A DNA stretch of 52,139 nucleotides from the NCBI GenBank assembly GCA_022735835.1, contig DYZU01000051.1, positions 1-52,139 on the forward strand. Reading direction: 5' to 3'. Position numbers and translations under genes: made by a program. The notes below the pieces were generated by a model that was not told the DNA's origin, made no database searches, and saw nothing but the letters and a program-made list of their open reading frames with translations. This DNA is from Thermincola sp. (GTDB lineage: Bacteria > Bacillota > Thermincolia > Thermincolales > UBA2595). Shown here piece after piece: positions 34,234 to 43,534 of the stretch. Each line of letters starts with the position of its first letter. Position 1 is the first letter of the stretch.

Positions 34234-35826
34234 ATGAAAATCGGTCTGTTTTTTTCCAGGTCGGGCGGAGTCACGGACAGGGTAGTCGATATTGACGGCC
34301 TTGCCCAACGGTTCAGCGATGAGTACTATACTTTCATCGTGGATGACTTCTTCAAAACCGCCGGCCTCAAAGCAATGCTTGCGGAAATCGAAAAAAACTC
34401 ATTCGATGCCGTGGTTTTGGTAGGCGACTCCCCCTTAAACTACCAAAACAAAAAAAGCGCGGAATTTGTCATTGCGCAAATCGAAGCGAGAGGGATTAAT
34501 ACCAACAAAATCGGGTTTGCCAACATCAAGGAACAAGTAGCTCTGGCTCATCCCAGTTATCCTCAGAAGGCGACTGAAAAAGCCAGGGTTCTCGTAGAAG
34601 TTGCCATAGAAAAAGTTAAACTGGCTCATCCCATTAAAACACGCGACATTGCGCCTCACCCGGCCGTAGCCATCATAGGAGCAACACCGAGCGGCATGCT
34701 CACTGCCCAACGGCTTCTGGAGAGGAATTTTAAAGTCTATATCATTGACAAGGCCGGCCAGTATCGCAACTTTGCCAGTAAAGAAAACCAGGACAAGATT
34801 GCTTCTGTGGTCACATTTGTAGAAATGCACCCCAAGGTCAGGTTCTTCTTCAATGCCCAGATTAACGATGTCTATGGCTATGCCGGACAATTCACTGTTG
34901 ATGTCGCCACAGGAGACCAGGCAACAAGCCTGATAGTTGGCAGTATTATCGTGGCCAATACTGCCGACCGTGAACTGGCCAAAGACATCAGGCCACTCGT
35001 CCACATAGACATCAACGAGGAAGGTTTATTTAAACCTGTCAATGCCGATACACTTCAGGTCTTCACAAATGAAAAAGGAATTTTTCTGCTGCCTGACAAT
35101 GAAAACCAGGAATTATCCAATATCGTCGCCCTTAGCGACTCAGTTGCGTTTGCTGTAACCTCTTTTCTTGAAAAAAAAGAAATTTGTTATAAAATTGTGG
35201 TTTCTGAAATTAATGAAGAATTCTGCAGCGGTTGCGGAACATGTGTGAAGACCTGCATGTTTAAAGCCTCCAGCATAGACCCTATAAGAAAGATCTCTGT
35301 CATTGATGAACAGCGCTGTAAAGGGTGCGGCAACTGTGTAACCTCGTGCCCCACAGGAGCCAGAGACCTGCTCACATACCCGCAAAAATACTTAACCAAG
35401 GCCATTGAACTCCTGGCCAAATTCGGCAACAGCAACGAACCCAAAGTCCTGGCCTTCATCTGCGAAGGATGCGGGTATACAGCTTTGGACCTGGCCGGCA
35501 TTAACGGAATTGAATACAATGTCAATATAATGCCGCTTGGTATCAGGTGTGGTGGGAATATTGACACCCAGTTAATCCTTGATGCATACAAACAGGGCTT
35601 CGAAGGAGTGGTTATTTGTAAATGTCCGGACGAAAACTGCCGAAATATCGTAGGAAATACCGACCTTGACCGCCGGGCCAACCTGTTCCGCGAAATCCTC
35701 AGAAGTCGGGGTATCGACTCGGAAAATCTGCGTATAGTTGAAGGTCTCAGGGGAGGCAATAACAACTGCATCCACTCCGTTATGGACCTTTACAACGAAA
35801 TCAAAAATAACGGAGGTGGGAACTAA
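34234..35826 (+). CDS. HdrA-like/MvhD fusion protein lacking N-terminal cluster cysteines
   Basis: This 530-residue electron-transfer subunit aligns with heterodisulfide reductase subunit A fused to MvhD. Residues 1-135 follow the HdrA N-terminus (GGV...[28 protein letters not shown]). Residues 142-320 follow the flavin region, but the motif reads IIGATPSGM instead of GxGxxG. Two [4Fe-4S] motifs lie at C331/334/337/341 and C362/365/368/372. A C-terminal MvhD [2Fe-2S] domain has C410, C413, C439, C464 and C469. The first 317 residues contain no cysteine. It is the first gene of the hydrogenase operon and its stop overlaps the next start (TAATG). Confidence 0.88.
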   Translation: MKIGLFFSRSGGVTDRVVDIDGLAQRFSDEYYTFIVDDFFKTAGLKAMLAEIEKNSFDAVVLVGDSPLNYQNKKSAEFVIAQIEARGINTNKIGFANIKEQVALAHPSYPQKATEKARVLVEVAIEKVKLAHPIKTRDIAPHPAVAIIGATPSGMLTAQRLLERNFKVYIIDKAGQYRNFASKENQDKIASVVTFVEMHPKVRFFFNAQINDVYGYAGQFTVDVATGDQATSLIVGSIIVANTADRELAKDIRPLVHIDINEEGLFKPVNADTLQVFTNEKGIFLLPDNENQELSNIVALSDSVAFAVTSFLEKKEICYKIVVSEINEEFCSGCGTCVKTCMFKASSIDPIRKISVIDEQRCKGCGNCVTSCPTGARDLLTYPQKYLTKAIELLAKFGNSNEPKVLAFICEGCGYTALDLAGINGIEYNVNIMPLGIRCGGNIDTQLILDAYKQGFEGVVICKCPDENCRNIVGNTDLDRRANLFREILRSRGIDSENLRIVEGLRGGNNNCIHSVMDLYNEIKNNGGGN

Positions 35827-36734
35827 TGTCAAAAGTAACTGCGGCATCGGTCTGGCTTCAGGGATGTTCTGGTTGCCATATCTCTCTTTTGGACCTTAAC
35901 GAAGAACTTCTTGACCTGATGGAAGTTGTAGACCTGAAAGCGTCACCAATCCAGGACATCAAGGAAATACCCGAAGTCGCCGTAGGCATTGTCGAAGGTT
36001 GTGTCTCCAACAGCCATAATATTGAGGTTTTAAAGCATATCAGGCAAAAATCAAAAATACTGGTTGCCCTCGGAACCTGCGCCAGTTTTGGCGGCATTTC
36101 GGGAATCCGGAACATATATCACAAAAAGGACGTGTTGGACAGGGCTTACGTGGAAGCGCCCAGCGTGGTGGACGGGAAAGTGCCCGGCTCCTCCGGCATT
36201 CCCCGGTTCCTGGAGGACGTAAAACCTATTCATCACATTGTCAAGGTAGATTATTACATTCCCGGGTGCCCGCCTCTGCCTGCAATGATAAGGGACGTGT
36301 TGTTTGCCCTGGTTAAAGGAAAAGAACCGGCTCTTCCGAAGAAAAGCCTTTGTGATGAGTGCGGGCGCCAACACAGAGAAATGCTTGTTCCCAAGAGAGA
36401 ATTTATTACTGATTCTGTGGTATCAGTAATGGAACTGGATAAAATTGACCCGGAGAAATGCTTCCTGGAACAGGGAGTCCTTTGCATGGGTCCGGCTACC
36501 CGGGAAGGCTGTCATGCCCGGTGCATGAAGGGAAATATGCCGTGCCGCGGATGTATGGGTCCCACCCCCGGAGCCATGGAACAGGGAGCAAAAATTGTCA
36601 ATGCCCTGGCCTCGGTATTACCGGCCGGCGGCCTGATGTTTATGGAAGATATGGTTGGTACAGGTTACCGTTACTCTTTACCCGTCTCCATAGTCCCTAC
36701 CAATTTAAAGAAAGGAGATGGTAAGAATGGGTAA
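35826..36734 (+). CDS. [NiFe] hydrogenase small subunit, group 3
   Basis: This 302-residue cytoplasmic iron-sulfur subunit passes electrons from the [NiFe] site. The proximal cluster ligands begin with CSGC (C14, C17), followed by GTCASFGG and PGCPP. The C-terminal half adds further clusters: LCDECGR, then [18 protein letters not shown] and PCRGCMG, as in MvhG-type subunits. No twin-arginine signal exists. It is coupled to the HdrA-like gene (TAATG) and overlaps the large subunit gene by 8 bp. Its partners point to group 3c (MvhG), although the N-terminus also resembles HoxY. Confidence 0.92.
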   Translation: MSKVTAASVWLQGCSGCHISLLDLNEELLDLMEVVDLKASPIQDIKEIPEVAVGIVEGCVSNSHNIEVLKHIRQKSKILVALGTCASFGGISGIRNIYHKKDVLDRAYVEAPSVVDGKVPGSSGIPRFLEDVKPIHHIVKVDYYIPGCPPLPAMIRDVLFALVKGKEPALPKKSLCDECGRQHREMLVPKREFITDSVVSVMELDKIDPEKCFLEQGVLCMGPATREGCHARCMKGNMPCRGCMGPTPGAMEQGAKIVNALASVLPAGGLMFMEDMVGTGYRYSLPVSIVPTNLKKGDGKNG

Positions 36735-38151
36735 TACCCTCACTATTGAACCTGTAACCAGGATAGAAGGCCACGGAAAGGTTACCATTCATCTCGATGA
36801 AAACGGCAATGTAACCGAATCCCATTTTCACATCCAGGAATTCCGCGGCTTTGAAAAGTTTTGCGAAGGCCGGATGGTTTGGGAAATGCCGGTCATCACC
36901 ACCCGCATCTGCGGTATTTGTCCGGTGAGCCATCACCTGGCCGCAGCCAAAGCCTGTGATGACCTCCTGGGGGTAGAAATTCCCCCTGCGGCCAAAAAGC
37001 TCAGAGAACTGATGCATATGTCCCAGATGATTCATTCCCATGCCCTGCACTTCTTTTACCTGGCTGCTCCCGATCTGCTCTTTGGGCCGGATGCCTCGCC
37101 GGAACAGAGAAATGTGATAGGAATCCTCAACGCCAACCCGGATCTGGGCAAAAAAGCAATCAGGCTTCGCCAGATTGGACAAGCCTCCATTGAAAAAGTC
37201 GGCGGCCGTTCAATCCATCCTGTTTCCGCGATCCCCGGCGGTATGAGCAAGCCTCTTTCCCATGAGGACCGTTACATAATGCTCAAAGAAATGGATGAAG
37301 CCCTGGAACTTGCCAAATTAGCCCTCGGGGTGGCAAAAGAGGTCAATGACAAATACCGGGACCTGATCCCCCGCTTTGCTTCATTTAAAACCAAGTATAT
37401 GGGCCTTGTCAGAGACGGAGCGCTGGAGCTGTATGACGGCATACTGCGGATAAAGGATGAAAACGGCAACCTGATGGAAGAATTCGAACCGAAAGATTAT
37501 CTCAACCACATTGCCGAGCGCACGGAAGACTGGACCTACCTGAAATTCCCCTATCACAAAAAATCCGGCTGGCCTGCCGGAGTATACAGGGTGGCTCCCT
37601 TAGGCAGGTTAAATGTAGCGGACAGAATCTCGACACCGCTGGCCGATGCCGAATTGAAAGAATTTAAGCAATTAGGCGGGGGCCAGCCGGTCCAGGACAG
37701 CCTTTACTACCACTATGCCCGGATCATCGAATTGCTTTATGCCGTCGAGAGGGCAAAGGAACTGCTCCTCGATGATGACATTGTCAGCAGAGAAGTGAGG
37801 GTTTCCGCAGCCAGGCGGGCAGGTGAAGGGGTTGGGGTAATTGAAGCTCCGAGAGGGACCTTAATACACCATTACCAGGCAGATGATATGGGTAAACTGG
37901 AAAAGGTCAATATTATAGTTTCCACTGCTCACAACTATGCCTCCATGGACAGAGCCGTCAATGAAGTGGCCAGGCTGGTGTTAAAAAATGAAAAGGTAGA
38001 GGAACCTCTACTCAACCAGGTGGAAATGGCTATCAGATGTTATGACCCCTGCCTGTCTTGCGCAACACATCAAATCGGGAAAATGCCGTTGGAAATCCAA
38101 ATTGTCAAACATAACGGCGAAATTGCCGGAACGATTAGGAGGGGAAAATAA
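36727..38151 (+). CDS. [NiFe] hydrogenase large subunit, group 3
   Basis: This 474-residue catalytic subunit oxidises or produces H2. The L1 motif [11 protein letters not shown] (C62, C65) and L2 motif DPCLSCATH (C442, C445) supply the four nickel-binding cysteines. After His448 a 26-residue tail remains, the extension removed by a specific endopeptidase once nickel is inserted. The start is ATG at 36727 with AAAGGAG upstream, although an ATG three codons earlier exists. It overlaps the small subunit and the next gene (TAATG). The matching protease gene lies convergent at 38364-38834. Confidence 0.95.
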   Translation: MGNTLTIEPVTRIEGHGKVTIHLDENGNVTESHFHIQEFRGFEKFCEGRMVWEMPVITTRICGICPVSHHLAAAKACDDLLGVEIPPAAKKLRELMHMSQMIHSHALHFFYLAAPDLLFGPDASPEQRNVIGILNANPDLGKKAIRLRQIGQASIEKVGGRSIHPVSAIPGGMSKPLSHEDRYIMLKEMDEALELAKLALGVAKEVNDKYRDLIPRFASFKTKYMGLVRDGALELYDGILRIKDENGNLMEEFEPKDYLNHIAERTEDWTYLKFPYHKKSGWPAGVYRVAPLGRLNVADRISTPLADAELKEFKQLGGGQPVQDSLYYHYARIIELLYAVERAKELLLDDDIVSREVRVSAARRAGEGVGVIEAPRGTLIHHYQADDMGKLEKVNIIVSTAHNYASMDRAVNEVARLVLKNEKVEEPLLNQVEMAIRCYDPCLSCATHQIGKMPLEIQIVKHNGEIAGTIRRGK

Positions 38152-38393
38152 TGGAGGTCTCCAGTGCGGTTCAGGAGGTTAAAAAAGACCTGGAATCAAC
38201 ATTCGGAAACACCTTGGCCGCTTCCATCATTGCAATTGCCAGAACGAAAGCAAATGCACCCCTCATCGGAATGACCAAACAAAACTTTATTGACCTGGTA
38301 GACGCCATCTGCGGAGACAACCGGGTACAAAGTATGCTTGGCGCCGCGGGTACCAGGGAACGGTCAGCCAAGTGGAAAAAGCTCGTCGATTAG
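38151..38393 (+). CDS. Hypothetical 80-residue protein of the hydrogenase operon
   Basis: I do not recognise this protein. It is soluble and mostly helical, with one cysteine (AICGD) and a basic C-terminus (RSAKWKKLVD). It has an AGGAGGGG ribosome site and its ATG shares a base with the large subunit stop codon (TAATG), so it is translated with the hydrogenase. The last 30 bp overlap the end of the convergent protease gene. An accessory or assembly role for the hydrogenase is inference from position alone. Confidence 0.75.
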   Translation: MEVSSAVQEVKKDLESTFGNTLAASIIAIARTKANAPLIGMTKQNFIDLVDAICGDNRVQSMLGAAGTRERSAKWKKLVD

Positions 38394-38834
38394 CCTGTTA
38401 ACAATTTCCAGGGCCTCGTTGGCATTCTTAACAGCAACGGGGGTAAGATCCTCCCCAACTTCGAATGACATGCCCCTTACTGCTACCAGGTAAGCCTTGG
38501 GGAATACTCCGAAGATGCTCCCAGTCAGGGACAGGATCTCAGGGATTGACCCGATATGAGAGGTGAAGGGCTGAGGCCCGGGTTCGGGGTGAATTACCTC
38601 TAACCGAAAAGCCTCCGGACCGTTTAAGGCATCTGCATCAATAAAAATAATAAACGGGTATTCCGAAAAAGTATCACAATGGATAACATCAAGCTGGTGG
38701 ACTGTCATACAGTCCACCAGCTTTCTTTTGGCCCCGTCCAATGTTTGCTGCAATATTTTGACGCAATACGGTCCGATACCGTCATCCTGTCTTACCGGGT
38801 TTCCTATTCCAACTACCAGCACTTTTTGTTTCAC
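38364..38834 (-). CDS. [NiFe] hydrogenase maturation protease
   Basis: This 156-residue protein of the HycI/HoxW/HyaD family removes the C-terminal extension of the large subunit after nickel insertion. The pattern is VVGIGNPVRQDDGIG at the start (D17, D18), IDADALNG (D66, D68) and TSHIGSIPE (H93); one residue from each block binds the nickel. The start is GTG after GGGGGG, 14 bp past the cheX stop codon on the same strand, so it looks like the last gene of the chemotaxis operon. Its 3' end overlaps the hydrogenase operon by 30 bp on the opposite strand. Confidence 0.92.
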   Translation of the reverse strand: MKQKVLVVGIGNPVRQDDGIGPYCVKILQQTLDGAKRKLVDCMTVHQLDVIHCDTFSEYPFIIFIDADALNGPEAFRLEVIHPEPGPQPFTSHIGSIPEILSLTGSIFGVFPKAYLVAVRGMSFEVGEDLTPVAVKNANEALEIVNRLIDELFPLG

Positions 38835-38848
38835 CAGGTTCCCCCCTG

Positions 38849-39328
38849 TTAAACCCGCACGGCCGATTCTCTCAAAGCTAAACTGATTTCGATATCGCCA
38901 AGTTCAATATTCAAAGGTATTAGTATTCGCCTGATATTAATGGTAGAAATCAAAACTCCCCTACCGACAATCAACGTCGGCGGAGCAAGGGTGCAGGGAT
39001 AACCCGCTTTTTCCAGCTCCCTGCTGGCAATTCCGGTGATGACATTACCCATTTCAGCAATAGCGGACTCAACCATCTTATCCATTACCGGCACAGGTTT
39101 ACCAAGCATTTCTGAAACGATGTTCTTGGCCGTACGCTCGGTCATTCCATACATAACAACACCCTGTACACTTCCCGTTACAGCAATTAAAACAGTTATG
39201 TCCATGGAAGTATAAGATGATTCCAAATATGCCAGCGGGCCCTTAGTGATGTTTAAAGTCCTGCCTATTTCCTGGTTTAACACCTCTGATGTGGCCACAA
39301 TAAATGGGTTGATGAACTCTGCTTTCAA
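38849..39328 (-). CDS. cheX: Chemotaxis phosphatase CheX
   Basis: This 159-residue CheC/CheX/FliY-family protein dephosphorylates CheY-P. It has a single catalytic ExxN site (AIAEMGNVITG, E92 and N95), as in CheX, and the MYGMTERTAKNIVSEMLG helix. Two beta-rich halves surround it. The start is TTG after GGAAGGAG. It follows cheB by 29 bp. The family acts as a dimer in the cytoplasm. Confidence 0.92.
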   Translation of the reverse strand: MKAEFINPFIVATSEVLNQEIGRTLNITKGPLAYLESSYTSMDITVLIAVTGSVQGVVMYGMTERTAKNIVSEMLGKPVPVMDKMVESAIAEMGNVITGIASRELEKAGYPCTLAPPTLIVGRGVLISTINIRRILIPLNIELGDIEISLALRESAVRV

Positions 39329-39357
39329 CTGCTCTCCTTCCTTTCAGCGAGTGGATA

Positions 39358-40407
39358 TCACTGAACCAGCATTGTAACTATCTCATCTGCAATTTTTTGA
39401 ACCGGTAATATACGGTCCGCTTTTCCCATTTCCACTACGACCCTGGGCATGCCATAGACCACACTGGTCTCCTCATTCTGGACTATTGTCTTGCCCCCCA
39501 TCTTTTTAACCAGGGCCATGCCGCGTGAGCCGTCATAACCCATACCCGTAAGAATTACACCAACGATTTGAGACTTATAATAATTTACCGCCGACTCAAA
39601 GGTAACATCAACCGCCGGTCTGACGCTGTGAACCGGCGGATTCTGATTCAGGCCGATCACTGTTTTAGAAATCAAAACCATATGGTAGCCACCCGGGGCC
39701 ACAAAGGCCTTGCCGCATTGTAAAACGTCCCCTTCCCTGGCTTCCCGGACTTCCAATTGAGATGTCTCATTAAGCCTGTTGGCCAGGGAGTTGGTAAAAC
39801 GGGGAGGCATGTGTTGCACTATCAGCACCGCCGCCGGCAGGTTCCCGGGCAATCTGGGCACTATCTGCTGCAATGCGTTGGGGCCTCCGGTAGAACTACC
39901 GATAATCACCAGTTTATCCGGTATTGCTCCCACCGGCATTACCGCAGAAGGAACAACCGGTTTAGGTGGAACGGCAACCACAGGTGTTCCCAGGTTGACC
40001 ACAGAAGCTCTGGCCGCAACCTTGACTTTAGTGATCAGTTCTTCCTTTACTTTATGGATATCAAGAGAAATAGTGCCGGAAGGCTTGGGCACAAAATCTA
40101 CGGCCCCGATAGTCAGAGCCCTTATTGTCGTTTCACTGCCCTCTTGAGTCAAGCTGCTCAGCATAACAACAGGAGTAGGACATTCCCTCATTATCCGTTC
40201 AAGAGCAGATAACCCGTCAAGCCGGGGCATTTCAACATCAAGAGTAACAACATCCGGTTTCCATTTTTTTACTTTTTCCAGCGCATCCAAACCGTCCCGC
40301 GCAGTATCTACTACAAAAATATCCTCGTCAGACTGTAGCAAATTGGAAACCACTTTCCGCATATAAGCAGAATCATCTACGACGAGGACATCAATCTTTT
40401 TTGCCAT
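39358..40407 (-). CDS. cheB: Chemotaxis methylesterase CheB
   Basis: This 349-residue response regulator removes methyl groups from receptor glutamates, with glutamine deamidase activity in many species. The receiver domain has DD at 11-12 and the phosphorylation site D57 (TLDVEMP). A linker leads to the methylesterase domain with the catalytic triad S172 (IGSSTGGP), H199 (VQHMP) and D292 (TGMGYDG). GGGAGG precedes the ATG. It lies between cheY and cheX. No cheR or receptor gene is present in the window, so the rest of the pathway is elsewhere. Confidence 0.96.
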   Translation of the reverse strand: MAKKIDVLVVDDSAYMRKVVSNLLQSDEDIFVVDTARDGLDALEKVKKWKPDVVTLDVEMPRLDGLSALERIMRECPTPVVMLSSLTQEGSETTIRALTIGAVDFVPKPSGTISLDIHKVKEELITKVKVAARASVVNLGTPVVAVPPKPVVPSAVMPVGAIPDKLVIIGSSTGGPNALQQIVPRLPGNLPAAVLIVQHMPPRFTNSLANRLNETSQLEVREAREGDVLQCGKAFVAPGGYHMVLISKTVIGLNQNPPVHSVRPAVDVTFESAVNYYKSQIVGVILTGMGYDGSRGMALVKKMGGKTIVQNEETSVVYGMPRVVVEMGKADRILPVQKIADEIVTMLVQ

Positions 40408-40439
40408 GACTTTTCCTCCCGCTGAGCCGGAACTCCTGT

Positions 40440-40796
40440 TTAACCCACAAACCTCTTAATCGTGGATAAAATTTTTTCAGGCTGGTACGGTTTTACAATG
40501 AAGTCCTTCGCTCCGGCTTTAATTGCAGACATCACGGTATTCTGCTGGCCTAAAGCGCTGCACATCACTATTTTTGCATCCGGGTCTATCTTCTTGATCT
40601 CGGCGACTGCCGTCAGCCCATCCATAACCGGCATGGTTATATCCATCAATACCAGGTCAGGTTTTATCTTTTGATACTTTTCAATAGCCTCCTGTCCATT
40701 TTCTGCTTCATCAACGGAATAGCCGTTCTCCGTCAACAATTTTGCGCACCGCATCCGCATAAAAGCCGCGTCGTCTACAAGCAACACCCTTGCCAT
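40440..40796 (-). CDS. cheY: Chemotaxis response regulator CheY
   Basis: This 118-residue single receiver domain binds the flagellar switch when phosphorylated. Residues D8, D9, the phospho-acceptor D52 (LMDITMP), S80 (MCSALG) and K102 (IVKPYQP) complete the active site. GGGAG lies about 10 nt before the ATG. It is 33 bp after cheA and 32 bp before cheB in the same operon. Confidence 0.95.
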   Translation of the reverse strand: MARVLLVDDAAFMRMRCAKLLTENGYSVDEAENGQEAIEKYQKIKPDLVLMDITMPVMDGLTAVAEIKKIDPDAKIVMCSALGQQNTVMSAIKAGAKDFIVKPYQPEKILSTIKRFVG

Positions 40797-40829
40797 CTTG
40801 CCACTCCCTTCTCCCTTTAATAAAACTGA

Positions 40830-42935
40830 TTATGAGGCCGCCTTTTTGATCAAGTTAGATACATCCACAATTAAAGCCACACTCCCGTCACCGAGAATGG
40901 TTGCTCCGGAAATTCCCTGGACATCGCCAATGTATTTACCCAGGCTTTTAATCACTATTTCCTGTTCTCCCACAAGGGAATCAACCACTAATCCCACCTG
41001 TTGGCCGGCCAGGTTAACCACCACAATAAATAACTTTTCTTTTTGTTCTTCCTCGGAAACGGCCCCGGAAAACACGCTTTTAAGCCTGATCAGCGGAAGT
41101 ACTTTTCCTCTGACCACAATAACTTCCCGGTTATTCACAAACTCAATCTGCTTCCGCTGCATTCGGATGGTTTCCGTAATGGTGGAAAGGGGTATTGCAT
41201 ATACCGACTTGCCAATAGAAACCAGCAGCGCCCTGATAATAGCAAGGGTGAGCGGAAGTTTTATCTTAAATTCCGTACCCTGTCCCACAACTGAATTAAT
41301 TTCAATGGCGCCGTTAATTTTTTCTATATTGTTCCTTACCACATCCATCCCGACTCCCCGGCCGGAAACGTCTGTCACCCTAGTAGCAGTACTCAACCCG
41401 GACATGAAAATCAGATTGACCGCTTCTTTGTCCGTAAGCCTTTTGGCCTGCTCTTCCGTGATCAGGCCTTTTTTAATCGCGCTCTGCCGGACCTGTTCAG
41501 GGTCAATACCCCGGCCGTCATCTTTTATTGTGATGATAATATGGTTCTCTTCGTGGGAAGCCTGAAGCTTCAGCTGTCCGGTACTGCTTTTCCCTTGGGC
41601 CCTCCTCTCCTCGGGCGATTCGATCCCGTGGTCTACCGCGTTTCGTAACAGGTGAATCAGCGGGTCACCGATTTCTTCAATAATTGAACGGTCCAGTTCA
41701 GTTTCCTGGCCGGTCATCACAAAATTGACTTCTTTCCCTGCCTTTTGCGACAGATCCCTGACCATCCGGGGAAATTTATTAAACAGGTTTTCCACCGGGA
41801 GCATACGGGCTTTCATAATCTGCTCCTGGAGCTGGGTGGTAACTCTGGCTATATGAATCGATGTTCTCCCTAAATCCTGAGAGATTTCATCCATTTCATC
41901 GATAGCTTCCAGGTTCCCCAGGATTTGAAACAGCCTTGTCCGGTCAATTACCAGTTCGCCCACCAGGTTCATCAGGCTGTCCAGAAGGTCTACATCCACC
42001 CGAACCGTGCGGTTAGCTTTTTTGGCGCTGACATTTTTTACGGCGGAACCGGCTTTGGCCTGATCCCCGGTCTGGTTCCGTTCCTCGCTCAAGTTGTTTG
42101 CCTCGTTTACAGTTTCCGCCGAACTATCTGTTTTCCGGACTATATCGTCAGCATACAGCTGGATTTCACACCCGGCAATACTCGGGAGTTCATTAACAAG
42201 TTTAGTGATTTTTTCTTCTTCACCCTCGGTCAGGAGAAGCGCGACCAGGGTATCAGAGACTTTTTCATGTTCAATTTCGTCAGCCGTAGGTTGAGATTTC
42301 ACTACCTCTGCCAGTTCGCTTAAAGCCATGAGCGTAACAAATGCCCGAACAGCCAGCATTTCCGGTTCAACATCAAAAGTAAGCCGGATAATATATGGTT
42401 TCAATCCTTGTTCAACGGCGTTATGAATCCTGTCTTTTTCTTCCCAGGTAAGATCTATTTCAATTTTCCGTTCAGATTCCTGACATGACGCTTTGGATGA
42501 AGGGGGTTGAATATCTACCCGGCCGGCGGGAATACCTCCGGATTTCTGTACCGCGGACAGTTTACCCAGAATCCCCTCAAGTTCCAGGTCGGATTTCTCG
42601 TCATTTATAATTTCATCTCTTAAAATTCTGAGGTGGTCAAGACATTCAAACAAAATATCAATAAGCTCTCTGGAAACAGCCAGTTGTTTCTTGCGCAGTT
42701 TATCCAGTACGTTCTCCATCGCATGGGTTAATTCTGCCATGCGGTGGTGCCCGATAGTGGCCGAGGACCCTTTCAGCGTATGTGATGCCCGGAAAATCTC
42801 CTGCATTAAATCCTCGTTAAATTCATCTTCTTTTTCCAAACGGAGCAAATCTTCCTCCAAGGTCTGAAAATGCTCTTCAACTTCTTCCAGGAATATTTTG
42901 AGCTCCTCAGGAGATGCATCTAAATTTAACCCCAT
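40830..42935 (-). CDS. cheA: Chemotaxis histidine kinase CheA
   Basis: This 701-residue kinase phosphorylates CheY and CheB under receptor control. The order is the HPt domain with H52 (FRASHTLKGSS), a P2-like region (residues about 170-260) and a P3 dimerisation helix pair. The ATPase follows, with the N box HLLRNAVDHGIESPEER, the G1 box DDGRGID and the G2 box GRGVGMDVVR. The CheW-like P5 domain ends the protein. GGGAGG lies 7 nt before the ATG. It follows cheW by 24 bp, and all kinase motifs are intact. Confidence 0.97.
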   Translation of the reverse strand: MGLNLDASPEELKIFLEEVEEHFQTLEEDLLRLEKEDEFNEDLMQEIFRASHTLKGSSATIGHHRMAELTHAMENVLDKLRKKQLAVSRELIDILFECLDHLRILRDEIINDEKSDLELEGILGKLSAVQKSGGIPAGRVDIQPPSSKASCQESERKIEIDLTWEEKDRIHNAVEQGLKPYIIRLTFDVEPEMLAVRAFVTLMALSELAEVVKSQPTADEIEHEKVSDTLVALLLTEGEEEKITKLVNELPSIAGCEIQLYADDIVRKTDSSAETVNEANNLSEERNQTGDQAKAGSAVKNVSAKKANRTVRVDVDLLDSLMNLVGELVIDRTRLFQILGNLEAIDEMDEISQDLGRTSIHIARVTTQLQEQIMKARMLPVENLFNKFPRMVRDLSQKAGKEVNFVMTGQETELDRSIIEEIGDPLIHLLRNAVDHGIESPEERRAQGKSSTGQLKLQASHEENHIIITIKDDGRGIDPEQVRQSAIKKGLITEEQAKRLTDKEAVNLIFMSGLSTATRVTDVSGRGVGMDVVRNNIEKINGAIEINSVVGQGTEFKIKLPLTLAIIRALLVSIGKSVYAIPLSTITETIRMQRKQIEFVNNREVIVVRGKVLPLIRLKSVFSGAVSEEEQKEKLFIVVVNLAGQQVGLVVDSLVGEQEIVIKSLGKYIGDVQGISGATILGDGSVALIVDVSNLIKKAAS

Positions 42936-42959
42936 CGCTCAGCCTCCCTTCCGTACAAT

Positions 42960-43430
42960 TTAGCAGATATTTTCCAGCACGGTTCCCTCGTTTACCTGGA
43001 GTACTCTGTTCAAATCAAGAAGAATAACCAGTCTATCCGCCATTTTAGCTACACCGGTCAGGTATTCCTCACCTATGCCGCATAGGATGCTCGATGGTTG
43101 TTCAATTAGGTCCCTGGTTATCCTGACTACCTCGGAAACCCCGTCTACCACCATCCCGATACTGTTGCCCTCCACTTCGACAACCACTATTCTGGTTGAC
43201 CTGGTGATTTCCCCCTCTGCCAGGTTAAATCTCCTATGTAGGTTAAAAACGGGAATAACCCGGCCGCGCAAGTTAATGACACCTTCTATATAGTCTTCTG
43301 TTCCGGGGACTTCCGTTATAGGCTGCATTGTGATGATTTCCCTAACGGCCGAAATTTCCAGGCCGTAAATTTCTCTGTCCAAACGGAATACTACATACTG
43401 GTTTTCGTTATCCATTAACTCCTCAGCCAT
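42960..43430 (-). CDS. cheW: Chemotaxis coupling protein CheW
   Basis: This 156-residue SH3-like adaptor links receptors to CheA. VFRLDREIYGLEISAVREI, the conserved YIEGVINLRGRVIPV near residue 45-60, and ARMADRLVILLDL-like C-terminal strands are visible. GGAGGGGAG precedes the ATG. It is the first gene of the operon, with a leader of about 220 nt carrying a c-di-GMP riboswitch and a terminator hairpin. Confidence 0.95.
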   Translation of the reverse strand: MAEELMDNENQYVVFRLDREIYGLEISAVREIITMQPITEVPGTEDYIEGVINLRGRVIPVFNLHRRFNLAEGEITRSTRIVVVEVEGNSIGMVVDGVSEVVRITRDLIEQPSSILCGIGEEYLTGVAKMADRLVILLDLNRVLQVNEGTVLENIC

Positions 43431-43489
43431 ATTCTCCCCTCCGTACCTTCAGACTTTAAACCTGGAAGCCAGACTTCTTCTCAACAACA

Positions 43490-43520
43490 AATCCTCCCCG
43501 GGCAAAACCCAGGCAGGATT
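43490..43520 (-). terminator. Leader terminator, expression platform of the riboswitch
   Basis: AATCCT-GCCTGGG and CCCGGGG-AGGATT form a 13-bp stem (one mismatch, one wobble) with a TTTTG loop. On the minus strand a broken T-run (TGTTGTTG) follows. It lies between the aptamer and cheW and would end transcription early. Whether c-di-GMP favours or disfavours it cannot be read from the sequence. Confidence 0.65.
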
Positions 43521-43534
43521 GTTTGGCCGAGTTG

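Noticed and set aside
35826-38151. NAD-reducing HoxFUYH hydrogenase
   Set aside because: No HoxF, HoxU or HoxE genes are present. The partner is an HdrA-MvhD-type protein, so an Mvh-like group 3 enzyme fits better.
40798-41565. 255-residue open frame antisense to cheA
   Set aside because: It is serine and threonine rich without domain features, lacks a ribosome site and lies fully within cheA. It is a shadow of the real coding frame.
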